Shown here in pieces: positions 28,092 through 35,496 of a stretch of DNA of 56,581 nucleotides. The stretch is from an uncultured Chlamydiae bacterium (lineage in GTDB: Bacteria; Chlamydiota; Chlamydiia; Chlamydiales; Rhabdochlamydiaceae). Both the position numbers and the translations under genes were made by a program. Location: contig CAMFIG010000009.1 of assembly GCA_945952445.1 (NCBI GenBank), positions 1 through 56,581 of the forward strand, read 5' to 3'. Each line of letters begins with the position of its first letter. The first letter of the stretch is position 1. The notes under the pieces were generated by a model. It had not been told where the DNA came from, searched no databases, and was given only the letters and a program-made list of their open reading frames with translations.

Positions 28092-28539
28092 TCTCCAACC
28101 TTCTTTTTTGAAAAAAAGAGCGTAACAAATAAGAAGACTGCTCAGCAAGCACTCCTCTTGTTATCTCTAAAGCATGAATCGGATGAGGCGTAGAAAGAAT
28201 CGACACCCAACTCCCATCAGCCCCCTGCCGCAAATCTGCAGCTCCCCATACTAATCTCTTGATACGAAAGGCAAAAAGAGCGCCAGCGCACATAGAACAA
28301 GGCTCCAGGGTAGAATATAATGTCATTTCCGTTAAACGCCATTTCCCAAATCGCTCAGCCGCCTTTTTCAAACACAGAAGCTCAGCATGCATCGAAGCAT
28401 CCCGAGCCGACTCAACGCAGTTGTGAGCTCGCGCCACAATTTCATTCTGAAAGACGACAACAGCCCCTACCGGAACCTCCCCTTCGGAAAAAGCCCTTTT
28501 CGCTTCTATCAAGGCCTCTTCCATGAAGACTTCATCCAC
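28072..28539 (-). CDS. tadA: tRNA-specific adenosine deaminase
   Basis: A 155-residue zinc deaminase that makes inosine at the wobble position of tRNA-Arg. The zinc and catalytic motifs HAELLCLKKA and EPCSMCAGALF are intact. The start is GTG at 28539, with GGGAG six bases before it; an ATG five codons later is the alternative. Its start overlaps the stop of the gene at 28539-29195 (TAGTG), so the two are coupled. Confidence 0.92.
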   Translation of the reverse strand: MDEVFMEEALIEAKRAFSEGEVPVGAVVVFQNEIVARAHNCVESARDASMHAELLCLKKAAERFGKWRLTEMTLYSTLEPCSMCAGALFAFRIKRLVWGAADLRQGADGSWVSILSTPHPIHALEITRGVLAEQSSYLLRSFFQKRRLENVGANI

Positions 28540-29195
28540 TATCTACTCCCTATTTTCTTCTGCAAAGCGCTTACTTGCTTCTTATATCCTTCTATATCAA
28601 CTTGATATTTCCGAAGTAATCCTTGAATCTTTTTCTCATACCGATCGGTAATACGCAAGATTTCAAGCTCATGCTTTTTTCGCAGCTCGTCGATAGACAT
28701 TGGAAGCTCTTCTTTGCAAGAACTTTTCAATGAAGCCAAAGAGTCCGACTTCAACCTCTGATAGGAGGCTTCAGAAAGCACTACAGAGTTGAGAACACAG
28801 AAAACATAGGTATTTAAAGCTCCAAATAACCTTTCAGACTCCGCTACGAGCTGCTGCTCAACTGCAGGGTCTAAGGAAGCAATCTCATCAAAATTCGGAT
28901 TAATTTTCGACAGTTCTTCAGAATAGAACTGATAAATTTCTGCATGCTTAAACACCCACCTAGAAGCCACCCATTCAGCCAACTCTTCATCTTCTTGAAG
29001 CTTAGAAGAACACCGAGTTAGCATCTCCTCCAGAGAAACCCCAGAAAACCTCTTTCCTTCAAATAATTTTGTTTCAACAAGAGAACCCTTTTGGTTCATC
29101 TCAGATTTTATATCTTTTTTTACACTCTGAACAATACTATTTTCCAGCCCGCACAGTAGTTCAAATTTATTTTTATAAGACAATTCTGTAATCAT
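28539..29195 (-). CDS. conserved chlamydial hypothetical protein (CT845-like by position)
   Basis: A 218-residue soluble protein with no signal peptide. The N-terminal two thirds look alpha-helical and the C-terminal 55 residues form a coiled coil (ITDRYEKKIQGLLRKYQVDI and onward). An AAGGA precedes the ATG by 8 bases. C. trachomatis has an uncharacterised gene (CT845) beside tadA, so this may be its counterpart, inferred from position alone. The function is unknown. Confidence 0.6.
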   Translation of the reverse strand: MITELSYKNKFELLCGLENSIVQSVKKDIKSEMNQKGSLVETKLFEGKRFSGVSLEEMLTRCSSKLQEDEELAEWVASRWVFKHAEIYQFYSEELSKINPNFDEIASLDPAVEQQLVAESERLFGALNTYVFCVLNSVVLSEASYQRLKSDSLASLKSSCKEELPMSIDELRKKHELEILRITDRYEKKIQGLLRKYQVDIEGYKKQVSALQKKIGSR

Positions 29196-29319
29196 AAGTG
29201 TTTTCCTTTAAGCCTGCATGTGGTATCATCAGGATTAACGACTTTAACAGGAACCGCTTCAAAAAAGCAAGACAGCCCTCTTTAAAGACTGGTCTTTTAG
29301 ATGCTGTTTGCGATTTTGA

Positions 29320-29349
29320 TTGCATAGTTCCACGGCTTCAAGCTATAAT
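29320..29349 (+). promoter_or_regulatory. promoter for rpsO
   Basis: TTGCAT and TATAAT are separated by 18 bases, about 65 bases upstream of the rpsO start codon. This is a good sigma-70 type match. The rpsO start itself has GGAG at 29401-29404. Confidence 0.6.
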
Positions 29350-29413
29350 AGAGTCAATGTTTTAAGTTTTTTATTGTCTACCTTATAAACTCTCATACAG
29401 GGAGAACAAAACA

Positions 29414-29683
29414 ATGTCTTTAGATAAGGGTACTAAGGAAGAAATCACCAAGAAGTTCCAACTTCACGAGAAAGATACTGGCTCGGCAGATGTCCAGATT
29501 GCTATTCTCACAGAACGCATTGCAGAGTTAACGGAGCACCTCAAAGTAGCTCCTAAAGACCACGGATCACGCCTAGCTCTTCTTAAGCTCGTCGGACAAC
29601 GCCGCAAACTGCTGGATTATCTCAACTCTACGGACACTAAGCGCTATCAAAACTTGATCGTGCGCCTCAATCTCCGTAAGTAG
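29414..29683 (+). CDS. rpsO: 30S ribosomal protein S15
   Basis: An 89-residue ribosomal protein of the standard length. [20 protein letters not shown] and [20 protein letters not shown] are the family core. It has its own promoter and terminator and precedes pnp, the same order as in E. coli and C. trachomatis. Confidence 0.96.
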   Translation: MSLDKGTKEEITKKFQLHEKDTGSADVQIAILTERIAELTEHLKVAPKDHGSRLALLKLVGQRRKLLDYLNSTDTKRYQNLIVRLNLRK

Positions 29684-29695
29684 TTTGATTTTCTA

Positions 29696-29744
29696 AAAAA
29701 CCACTTCCATGAAGGATTTTCATCTATTCATAGAAGTGGTTTTT
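29696..29744 (+). terminator. terminator after rpsO
   Basis: AAAAACCACTTC (29696-29707) pairs with GAAGTGGTTTTT (29733-29744), and the run continues GCTTTT. A small inner hairpin (ATGAA/TTCAT) fills the loop. It separates rpsO from pnp. Confidence 0.75.
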
Positions 29745-29765
29745 GCTTTTTATATTTTTTTCTTT

Positions 29766-29793
29766 TTGCAATTCTCTCATCCTCTGCTATACT
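29766..29793 (+). promoter_or_regulatory. promoter for pnp
   Basis: TTGCAA and TATACT are spaced by 16 bases. The predicted transcription start near 29800 gives pnp a leader of about 185 nucleotides, which contains the hairpin annotated next. Confidence 0.55.
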
Positions 29794-29862
29794 CCCACAG
29801 CTTTAGATGTTTGCTACCAAAGAAAGGGTAAGTAAAAGGACTTATCCTAAAACAACCAAAAT

Positions 29863-29956
29863 TTTCAGTTGGTGTACCTTTCTAGATGAAAGGCCCATTT
29901 TAACTAATCTGCAAGACAGGTCGGCTAAAATGGTCAGTTCATCTCGCCAACTGAAA
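29863..29956 (+). promoter_or_regulatory. long structured leader hairpin of pnp
   Basis: Three nested perfect inverted repeats stack into one long stem. TTTCAGTTGG (29863-29872) pairs with CCAACTGAAA (29947-29956). AGATGAA (29884-29890) pairs with TTCATCT (29938-29944). CCATTTTA (29895-29902) pairs with TAAAATGG (29926-29933). The E. coli pnp leader is cleaved by RNase III in a long hairpin and then used by PNPase for self-repression; this fold could serve the same purpose, which is inference. Confidence 0.7.
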
Positions 29957-29983
29957 CAACGTAAGATATTTTAAGGAGAACAC

Positions 29984-32077
29984 ATGAATACATTACATGT
30001 TTCTGTAGGGGGGAAAACTCTCACTTTTGAAACAGGAAAAATCGCAAGACAAGCCAATGCCGCTGTCACGCTTCGCTGTGAAGACACAATGCTCTTGACG
30101 ACCGTATGCAGCGCGCCTAAGCCCGCTGAAGGCATCGACTTTCTTCCTCTGCGAGTCGACTATCAGGAAAAATTTTCCTCAGCAGGAAAAACCCTAGGAG
30201 GGTTTATCAAACGCGAAGGAAGACCTACAGAGAGAGAAATCCTAGTATCAAGACTCATCGACCGTCCTATCCGCCCTCTCTTCGAAGACGGCTATTACAC
30301 CGAAGTTCAGCTTCTTTCTTATGTTCTATCCTATGATGGGGTCAATTCTCCAGATGCTCTCGCCATCTGCGGAGCTTCTGCAGCGCTTGTTTTATCTGAC
30401 ATTCCTTTTCTCAAACCGGTAGCCGGCGTAAGAGTTGGGATGATCCAAAACCGCTTTGTCATTAACCCTTCCATAGAAGAACAAAAACAATCCAAGCTGG
30501 ATTTGATGCTGGCAGGAACTGAAGATGCCATTCTCATGATTGAAGGATACTCTGACTTCTTGACAGAAGAGCAAATTATAGAAGCCATTGAAGAGGGCCA
30601 TGCAGCAATCAAAGTCATCTGCCAACACCTCTTAGACTGGCAAAAACTCATCGGTAAAACCAAAAACCGAGAGCACATCCATCTTCCCGCCAAAGAACTC
30701 TTAGACGAAATTAGACAAACCTACGGAAGCAAACTGACTGCAGCTTTCCACATCGCAGAAAAACAACAGCGAGAGCTTGCCGTAAGCGCTATTGCCTCAG
30801 AGCTCCAACTCCAATACTTCCCTGCTAATGGAGAGCCTAAATATCCGCAAATGGACGTCACGCTTGGCTTTAAAAAAGTACAAGCCGATATCATGCGAGG
30901 AATGATTCTCAAGGAGAACAAACGTTTGGACGGAAGGACATGCGACCAAATCAGGCCGATTCAAGTAGAAATGTCCCTACTTCCAAGAACTCATGGAAGC
31001 GCCCTATTTACCCGAGGAGAAACCCAGTCACTGGCTGTAGCTACTCTCGGAGGAGAAACGATGGCTCTTCGCTATGAAGATCTCGAAGGAGAAGGCAACA
31101 GACATTTTTATCTTCAATACTTCTTTCCTCCTTTTTCCGTAGGAGAAGTGGGAAGACTAGGGACCCCCGGCAGACGTGAAATCGGTCATGGAAAACTCGC
31201 TGAAAGAGCACTCGCAATGACAGTCCCCAGCCATACACATTTCCCCTATTCTGTACGAGTCGAATCCAATATCACAGAATCCAATGGATCTTCTTCTATG
31301 GCTTCTGTCTGCGGAGGATGTCTTGCCATGATGGATGCGGGAGTGCCCATTAAGCATCCTATTGCAGGAATTGCCATGGGGCTTATCTTAGAAGGAGATC
31401 GCTATGCTATCCTTTCTGATATCTTAGGCGCAGAAGATGCTCTTGGAGATATGGATTTTAAAGTAACCGGAAATGCTACAGGAGTTACTGCATTCCAACT
31501 CGACATCAAAGTGGAAGGAATCACACACCAAATCATGAAAGCAGCTCTTGCTCAAGCAAAACAAGGAAGAATCCATATCTTGAATAAGATGTTGGAGGTA
31601 TGTCCTAAATCTAGAGAAAACCTCTCTCAATACGCTCCACGCATTGAGACGCTGCAAATTAAGCCTAGCAAAATCGGAACTGTGATAGGACCTGCCGGAA
31701 AACAGATCCGCGCGATCGTAGAACAAACCGGAGCGCAGATTGATATCAATGATAGTGGCCTTGTCAGTATTTCAGCTTCAACCCCTGAAGCTATGGCCCA
31801 AGCTAAACATATTATCATCAACCTCACTTCTGAAGTGGAGATCGGCAAGACATATAAAGGCAGAGTGGTTTCTATTGTGCCTTTTGGTGCTTTTGTAGAA
31901 ATCTTCGGAAAAGAAGGCTTATGCCACATTTCTGAACTAGCTCATACAAGAGTTCAGAATGTCAGTGACGTGGTAAAAGAAGGAGATATGCTAGAAGTCA
32001 AGGTATTAGACGTAAACGACCGAGGACAGATCAAATTGAGCCATAAAGCTCTGCTGCCCCCTCCGGAAAACCGCTAA
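29984..32077 (+). CDS. pnp: polyribonucleotide nucleotidyltransferase
   Basis: A 697-residue 3'-5' phosphorolytic exoribonuclease. Two RNase PH-like domains (VDYQEKFSSAGKTLGGFIKR; ALFTRGETQSLAVATLG), a KH domain (IGPAGKQIRAIVEQTGAQID) and a C-terminal S1 domain (GKTYKGRVVSIVPFGAFVEI) appear in the right order. A strong AAGGAG precedes the ATG. Its leader carries the hairpin described above. Confidence 0.96.
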   Translation: MNTLHVSVGGKTLTFETGKIARQANAAVTLRCEDTMLLTTVCSAPKPAEGIDFLPLRVDYQEKFSSAGKTLGGFIKREGRPTEREILVSRLIDRPIRPLFEDGYYTEVQLLSYVLSYDGVNSPDALAICGASAALVLSDIPFLKPVAGVRVGMIQNRFVINPSIEEQKQSKLDLMLAGTEDAILMIEGYSDFLTEEQIIEAIEEGHAAIKVICQHLLDWQKLIGKTKNREHIHLPAKELLDEIRQTYGSKLTAAFHIAEKQQRELAVSAIASELQLQYFPANGEPKYPQMDVTLGFKKVQADIMRGMILKENKRLDGRTCDQIRPIQVEMSLLPRTHGSALFTRGETQSLAVATLGGETMALRYEDLEGEGNRHFYLQYFFPPFSVGEVGRLGTPGRREIGHGKLAERALAMTVPSHTHFPYSVRVESNITESNGSSSMASVCGGCLAMMDAGVPIKHPIAGIAMGLILEGDRYAILSDILGAEDALGDMDFKVTGNATGVTAFQLDIKVEGITHQIMKAALAQAKQGRIHILNKMLEVCPKSRENLSQYAPRIETLQIKPSKIGTVIGPAGKQIRAIVEQTGAQIDINDSGLVSISASTPEAMAQAKHIIINLTSEVEIGKTYKGRVVSIVPFGAFVEIFGKEGLCHISELAHTRVQNVSDVVKEGDMLEVKVLDVNDRGQIKLSHKALLPPPENR

Positions 32078-32084
32078 CAATCCA

Positions 32085-32120
32085 CTTGTCTTAAGGGAGT
32101 TAAATCTCCCTTAAGACAAG
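32085..32120 (+). terminator. 15-bp perfect hairpin after pnp
   Basis: CTTGTCTTAAGGGAG (32085-32099) pairs perfectly with CTCCCTTAAGACAAG (32106-32120) across a six-base loop. No T-run follows on either strand, so it may stabilise the pnp mRNA 3' end or act as an incomplete terminator. It also marks the end of the conserved backbone before the island. Confidence 0.55.
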
Positions 32121-32124
32121 GTAT

Positions 32125-32162
32125 CTAGCAAAAAAGAACCCATCCAAGCCCCGGAAGTTTGT
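32125..32162. repeat. 38-bp direct repeat, copy 1
   Basis: This 38-base segment starting CTAGCAAAAAAGAACCCATC is identical to 32785-32822, exactly 660 bases away. Read on the minus strand it encodes KLPGLGWVLFC followed by TAG, the same tail as the frame continuing from the kinase-like gene. It may be the relic of a second, deleted paralogue. Confidence 0.85.
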
Positions 32163-32361
32163 TCTTCTTTAGATGAACTGCAAAGAAATGAAGAAAACGT
32201 CTAACAGAGTACAACAAAAATGGAAAGACTCGAATGCAGACGTTTGTTGAGTCAAAACAGCTTGCTCATGACAAGATGTTAGATAGGTTAAACCTGACAA
32301 TCTCTAAAACTGTCAAGCAACTCATGACTATCAAGTCGAGTTTAGTCCATGAGACTACTGC

Positions 32362-32670
32362 TCAATCAGCATCTCCTCCATTGCCACCATCTCCACCTTT
32401 TCCGGATTCACTATTCCCTCCATTGCCGCCATGTCCTCCGTCTAGACCCAAAATTCCTTTTGCGCCATCCTGCCCTTTTTGCCCATCTTCGCTTCCACAG
32501 CCCGAAGTACCAGATTCGCCATCTTTAGTCGACACCTTCTGATAAGTATTTAATTGCTCTGTATTGCATTCCACTGTTTCACATATTTGCACAGAAGTAA
32601 GAGCTAACAAAAATGCTATTTCGGAAACGAGCTTACTTTTTATTGTTGAATTTCTATTTTTTATGACCAT
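32362..32670 (-). CDS. small secreted collagen-like (Gly-X-Y) protein
   Basis: A 102-residue protein. The start at 32670 is chosen because a purine-rich ribosome-binding region (GGAGGAAAAGG) precedes it. Residues of about 10-30 are hydrophobic (SEIAFLLALTSVQIC) and look like an export signal. From about residue 63 there are eight consecutive Gly-X-Y triplets (GQK GQD GAK GIL GLD GGH GGN GGN), then SES and a further run (GKG GDG GNG GDA). Such repeats can form collagen-like triple helices, but this run is short. The function is unknown. It lies between the two 38-bp repeats. Confidence 0.55.
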   Translation of the reverse strand: MVIKNRNSTIKSKLVSEIAFLLALTSVQICETVECNTEQLNTYQKVSTKDGESGTSGCGSEDGQKGQDGAKGILGLDGGHGGNGGNSESGKGGDGGNGGDAD

Positions 32671-32740
32671 TTTTTCCTTTTCCTCCAGCTTCAGCACCAT
32701 TACTCTCTTTCCACCTCTGGCACCTGTTCCACATCTCAGT

Positions 32741-32785
32741 CGGCAGTATAAAATACCCCCTTTTCTGCATTGAAAAGTACCCCCC
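32741..32785. mobile_element. relic of an IS21-type terminal sequence
   Basis: The segment contains TAAAATACCCCC, a 17-base gap with TTTTCTGCATTG, then AAAAGTACCCCCC. Repeated A-rich/C5 units of this kind with that linker are characteristic of the ends of IS21-family elements, as I remember them. No istA or istB gene is present, so only an end remains. It abuts copy 2 of the 38-bp repeat. Confidence 0.5.
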
Positions 32786-32822
32786 TAGCAAAAAAGAACC
32801 CATCCAAGCCCCGGAAGTTTGT
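32785..32822. repeat. 38-bp direct repeat, copy 2
   Basis: Identical to 32125-32162. On the minus strand it forms the last codons and TAG stop of the frame that continues in phase from the kinase-like gene (KLPGLGWVLFC then stop). The pair flanks the collagen-like gene and the IS21-type relic. Confidence 0.85.
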
Positions 32823-33012
32823 AAGCACCACCTATGGCTTTTCTTTGAAAGAGCTCAAGATACACCTCTTCAATAATTGTCGATACCAACGAAACAGGAT
32901 CCCTGCTATCTTCTTCACAGCAAAAGACACCTTCTAACTTTCTGCATAAATTTTCGTTTGGAAAAACCTCGCCAGCTTTTCTAATCCTCTGGTCCCAATT
33001 ACATCGAATAGA
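32785..33012 (-). pseudogene. in-frame 3' extension of the kinase-like gene, beyond a TGA
   Basis: After the TGA at 33013-33015 the same frame stays open for 75 codons, down to TAG at 32785-32787. The encoded sequence looks like real protein (RIRKAGEVFPNENLCRKLEG, then DPVSLVSTIIEEVYLELFQR). Either a nonsense mutation has cut off the natural C terminus, or this is decaying coding sequence. Readthrough is possible but not supported by any visible recoding signal. Confidence 0.55.
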
Positions 33013-34101
33013 TCAAGCACTCAACAATTCCGGAAAAGAGCCCACGGAATGATAACGTCGACTTAACCTAGTTAAATCGTTGTTAAGAAAAGATTCTAAA
33101 TCTCTAATAAACAATAAAACTGCGGCTTCAACAGCGCTCTGAGTTTCTTCTTTCATTCCATCCGGAAAAAACTCCTGCTTAAACCTGTCGTTAGTAAAAA
33201 TACGAGCAGTAATGATTTGAGCTACTGTTTTCGACATATCCTGTGCAATTTTTATTCCTTGGAATGGATTTTCAAGGCCAATTTCTTGCTCTGCAATAAA
33301 AATCTTATGATCTCCATAGATATGTTCAAAACCTTCTATTGTTTGCTCGCTTAAGTGTTTTAATTCGGAAGATGTTCTTGCCATTTCAGCAGGATTAATC
33401 TTATCCGCCTCATCCAAAATATCTTTCATATGATAAGGAAACATCAGCACTGCAAGTTTACAAGCCTTATATAGGGAGGAATCGCATTTTAAAGAAAAAT
33501 GCTCTAAGTCGATCAATCCTATCTTCCCTTCGTTATTTTCGATGTACAAGGGAACATTGTCATAACGAGGAATTTCAACGGCTGTAAGGCTCGCATATAT
33601 ATCGTGATTTCCAGTGATATCATCTAGAGAGCTCTGGCTTAAAAAAACAACCAAATTTCTTGCAGCTTTTGTAAATTTTTCCTGATTTTCGATATAAAGG
33701 CCTATTTGGCTTTTTGTTGTATGCAAAGAAATAGGCAATCTTTGTTCCACTAGATACCTTCCCTGAAGAACTGCTTTAGGGATAGCAAGATGACTCAATC
33801 GATGAACTCTGATTACACTGCGAGCATTCTCCATTTTTTTTAAACGCTCTAAAGCAATCCCGGGAGGACATGCTTTGATAACAATCGCTGTTTCTAAAGG
33901 ACACCACACTGGAGTCTTGCCATTAGGAGCGCAAGGAAGCTCCGATAGCCTTTTCCAATAAGGCTCTGCTTTCTTTAAAAGAGATCTTTCTTGATACCGA
34001 TTCCAGCTTTTAGCCAATTTCCTAGATAAAACATCATGCTCAGCAAAATTTAATTCTTCTGCAGATTTTGCCGATAAAGAACACCCGATCCCTGCCGCCA
34101 T
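33013..34101 (-). CDS. protein kinase-like (APH/pseudokinase fold) protein, probably truncated
   Basis: A 362-residue protein with faint kinase-fold signs. AIVIKACPPG (K76) looks like the beta-3 lysine, VEQRLPI (118-124) like the hinge, YDNVPLYI (D181-N182) like the catalytic loop end, and IGLIDLEHF (D198) like the metal-binding DFG position. The HRD-type catalytic aspartate is not evident, so it may be a pseudokinase or small-molecule kinase-like protein. It lies 8 bases after the Inc-like gene and is probably co-expressed with it. An in-frame TGA appears to remove about 75 C-terminal codons. Confidence 0.5.
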   Translation of the reverse strand: MAAGIGCSLSAKSAEELNFAEHDVLSRKLAKSWNRYQERSLLKKAEPYWKRLSELPCAPNGKTPVWCPLETAIVIKACPPGIALERLKKMENARSVIRVHRLSHLAIPKAVLQGRYLVEQRLPISLHTTKSQIGLYIENQEKFTKAARNLVVFLSQSSLDDITGNHDIYASLTAVEIPRYDNVPLYIENNEGKIGLIDLEHFSLKCDSSLYKACKLAVLMFPYHMKDILDEADKINPAEMARTSSELKHLSEQTIEGFEHIYGDHKIFIAEQEIGLENPFQGIKIAQDMSKTVAQIITARIFTNDRFKQEFFPDGMKEETQSAVEAAVLLFIRDLESFLNNDLTRLSRRYHSVGSFPELLSA

Positions 34102-34109
34102 AATATTTA

Positions 34110-35408
34110 CTAAGATCTTCGAAAACTGTTGTATTCAGATTTTATTAACGTCTCAACTTCTACAAATTGCGCATGGACCCGAGCCAAATGCTCGTCTCTT
34201 TCTTTAAAGCAATTTTTTGTAACTTCTTCAAACTCTTTTTGCGCTTGAACTAGCTTCTGCTGTCGATGCGCATCCGCCCCTCGCAGCTCTTCTGCATATC
34301 GCATCCGGCGAAGAGAATAGTCCTGTAAAGCCAGCATCTGCTCTTCTTCAGCAAGGCGATTTGCCTTTCTCTTAACACCTTCTAATTCAATTTTACTTTT
34401 TAATAGAGCCGACTGTTGCTCTCTGGGAAGCCTGAGAACATATTTTTCTCCATTGTTGGTATATTGCGCATAGAGTTGTTTATATCTCTCCTCTGCCTCG
34501 GTGATCTTATTTTGCTTTTTCTCTTCAATTTTTTTCTGGGCTTCTGCAAACACGCGGTCAATCGCTTGTAAATAGTGATGCGCAAAGTTATTGTGGTATT
34601 CTCTATGAATTTGACCAGAAGCATCATGAAGAGCTTGTTTGGGAATCGAAATCTGCTGCAAGAACTGTTCATAGACGCGATGGCATGCATTATCTCTATC
34701 TATATATGCTTGTTTTATGCGATCAGATAATCGGGATAGAAAAACAAATTCGACCGAAGAAATCATTTGATACTCATAAAGCGCTTGAATAGGATACCTA
34801 TCTAAAATCTCTATACAATCCAAGTGGCTTGTTTCTTTTTGCCACTTTGACTGCCAATGTTTAGGCGGCAGAATAGAGTATGGAACAGGTAAAAAGCCTG
34901 TGTTTTGATGGTGTAACCGTACTTCTTCGTAAAACTTTATCATTTGCATCAAAGGCAGAGAGTCCATCCTTTCTTGATACAACTTGGCAAATTGCTCTAA
35001 AGAAAGAACCCCATATCGAAAAATACGATCCCATCCATGTTTCTTAACGAGAAAATCCAAGGTTTTTTCATCCGCTTCTTTGCGAAATTTTTCAATGACC
35101 TTAGGATCATGATAATCATCGATTAAAAAACTTTTAGCTATACCGAGTATAGAAAGAGCTAACAAGGCACTTCCCAATCCTGCGCCAACCGGAGAAACAA
35201 TAACGCCTACAGAAACAAAAATTAAACTTGCAATGGCAGCACTAAGAAAAAGAGTTGCCATCGCTCGCAAAAAAATAATCTGCATTTTTTGTACAGAAAA
35301 ATTTTTATTTTCTAATACTTTCCAAGAAGAGACTTGAGGAGCTATCTGTTTTTTATCACCCCAAGAAGAAGATGTAGGGAAAATTTTAATATCACACGAG
35401 GCGATCAT
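34110..35408 (-). CDS. Inc-like protein with bilobed hydrophobic domain and coiled coil
   Basis: A 432-residue protein with no Sec signal. Residues of about 44-72 and 74-95 form two adjacent hydrophobic helices separated by a short SPVGAG turn. This is the bilobed domain that defines chlamydial inclusion membrane (Inc) proteins, which are secreted by the type III system. The remaining ~335 residues are charged and helical, with a long coiled coil in the last third (AEAQKKIEEKKQNKITEAEE and onward). Placement in the inclusion membrane is inference from architecture. It has a TATAAT box and an inverted repeat just before its start. Confidence 0.65.
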   Translation of the reverse strand: MIASCDIKIFPTSSSWGDKKQIAPQVSSWKVLENKNFSVQKMQIIFLRAMATLFLSAAIASLIFVSVGVIVSPVGAGLGSALLALSILGIAKSFLIDDYHDPKVIEKFRKEADEKTLDFLVKKHGWDRIFRYGVLSLEQFAKLYQERMDSLPLMQMIKFYEEVRLHHQNTGFLPVPYSILPPKHWQSKWQKETSHLDCIEILDRYPIQALYEYQMISSVEFVFLSRLSDRIKQAYIDRDNACHRVYEQFLQQISIPKQALHDASGQIHREYHNNFAHHYLQAIDRVFAEAQKKIEEKKQNKITEAEERYKQLYAQYTNNGEKYVLRLPREQQSALLKSKIELEGVKRKANRLAEEEQMLALQDYSLRRMRYAEELRGADAHRQQKLVQAQKEFEEVTKNCFKERDEHLARVHAQFVEVETLIKSEYNSFRRS

Positions 35409-35442
35409 ATTAATAACGCTTATTAATTAAAGGAACATTATA
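35409..35442 (-). promoter_or_regulatory. -10 box and inverted repeat before the Inc-like gene
   Basis: TATAAT (minus strand, 35437-35442) lies 28 bases before the start codon. Between them ATTAATAA-CGC-TTATTAAT forms a perfect 8-bp inverted repeat directly abutting the ATG, where a ribosome-binding site would be expected; none is visible. It could be an operator or an mRNA hairpin. No convincing -35 box is seen. Confidence 0.45.
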
Positions 35443-35462
35443 CTATATAAGCGATATTAAAT

Positions 35463-35493
35463 AAAGAGTCCTCAGGATCTCCTAAGGACTCTT
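35463..35493 (-). terminator. terminator after ftsH
   Basis: On the minus strand AAGAGTCCT pairs with AGGACTCTT (stem 35464-35472 with 35485-35493), followed by a short T-rich stretch. It starts 3 bases after the ftsH stop codon. Confidence 0.65.
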
Positions 35494-35496
35494 CGA

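Noticed and set aside
30331-30693. Antisense frames of 65-120 codons inside pnp, ftsH, recD2 and others
   Set aside because: They follow the codon structure of the strong genes on the opposite strand and show no motifs or ribosome-binding sites.
32085-32120. Classical rho-independent terminator after pnp
   Set aside because: The stem is perfect, but no T-run follows on either strand, so I list it as a hairpin with uncertain termination function.
32234-32542. Proline-rich plus-strand frame (PPLPPSPPFPD and similar)
   Set aside because: It is the antisense reading of the Gly-X-Y run. The minus strand has an export-like signal and a ribosome-binding site, so the plus frame is a shadow.
33013-33015. 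Selenocysteine insertion at the TGA in the kinase-like gene
   Set aside because: No selenoprotein family matches, no SECIS-like hairpin is apparent just after the TGA, and no sel genes are known here. Nonsense mutation is simpler.
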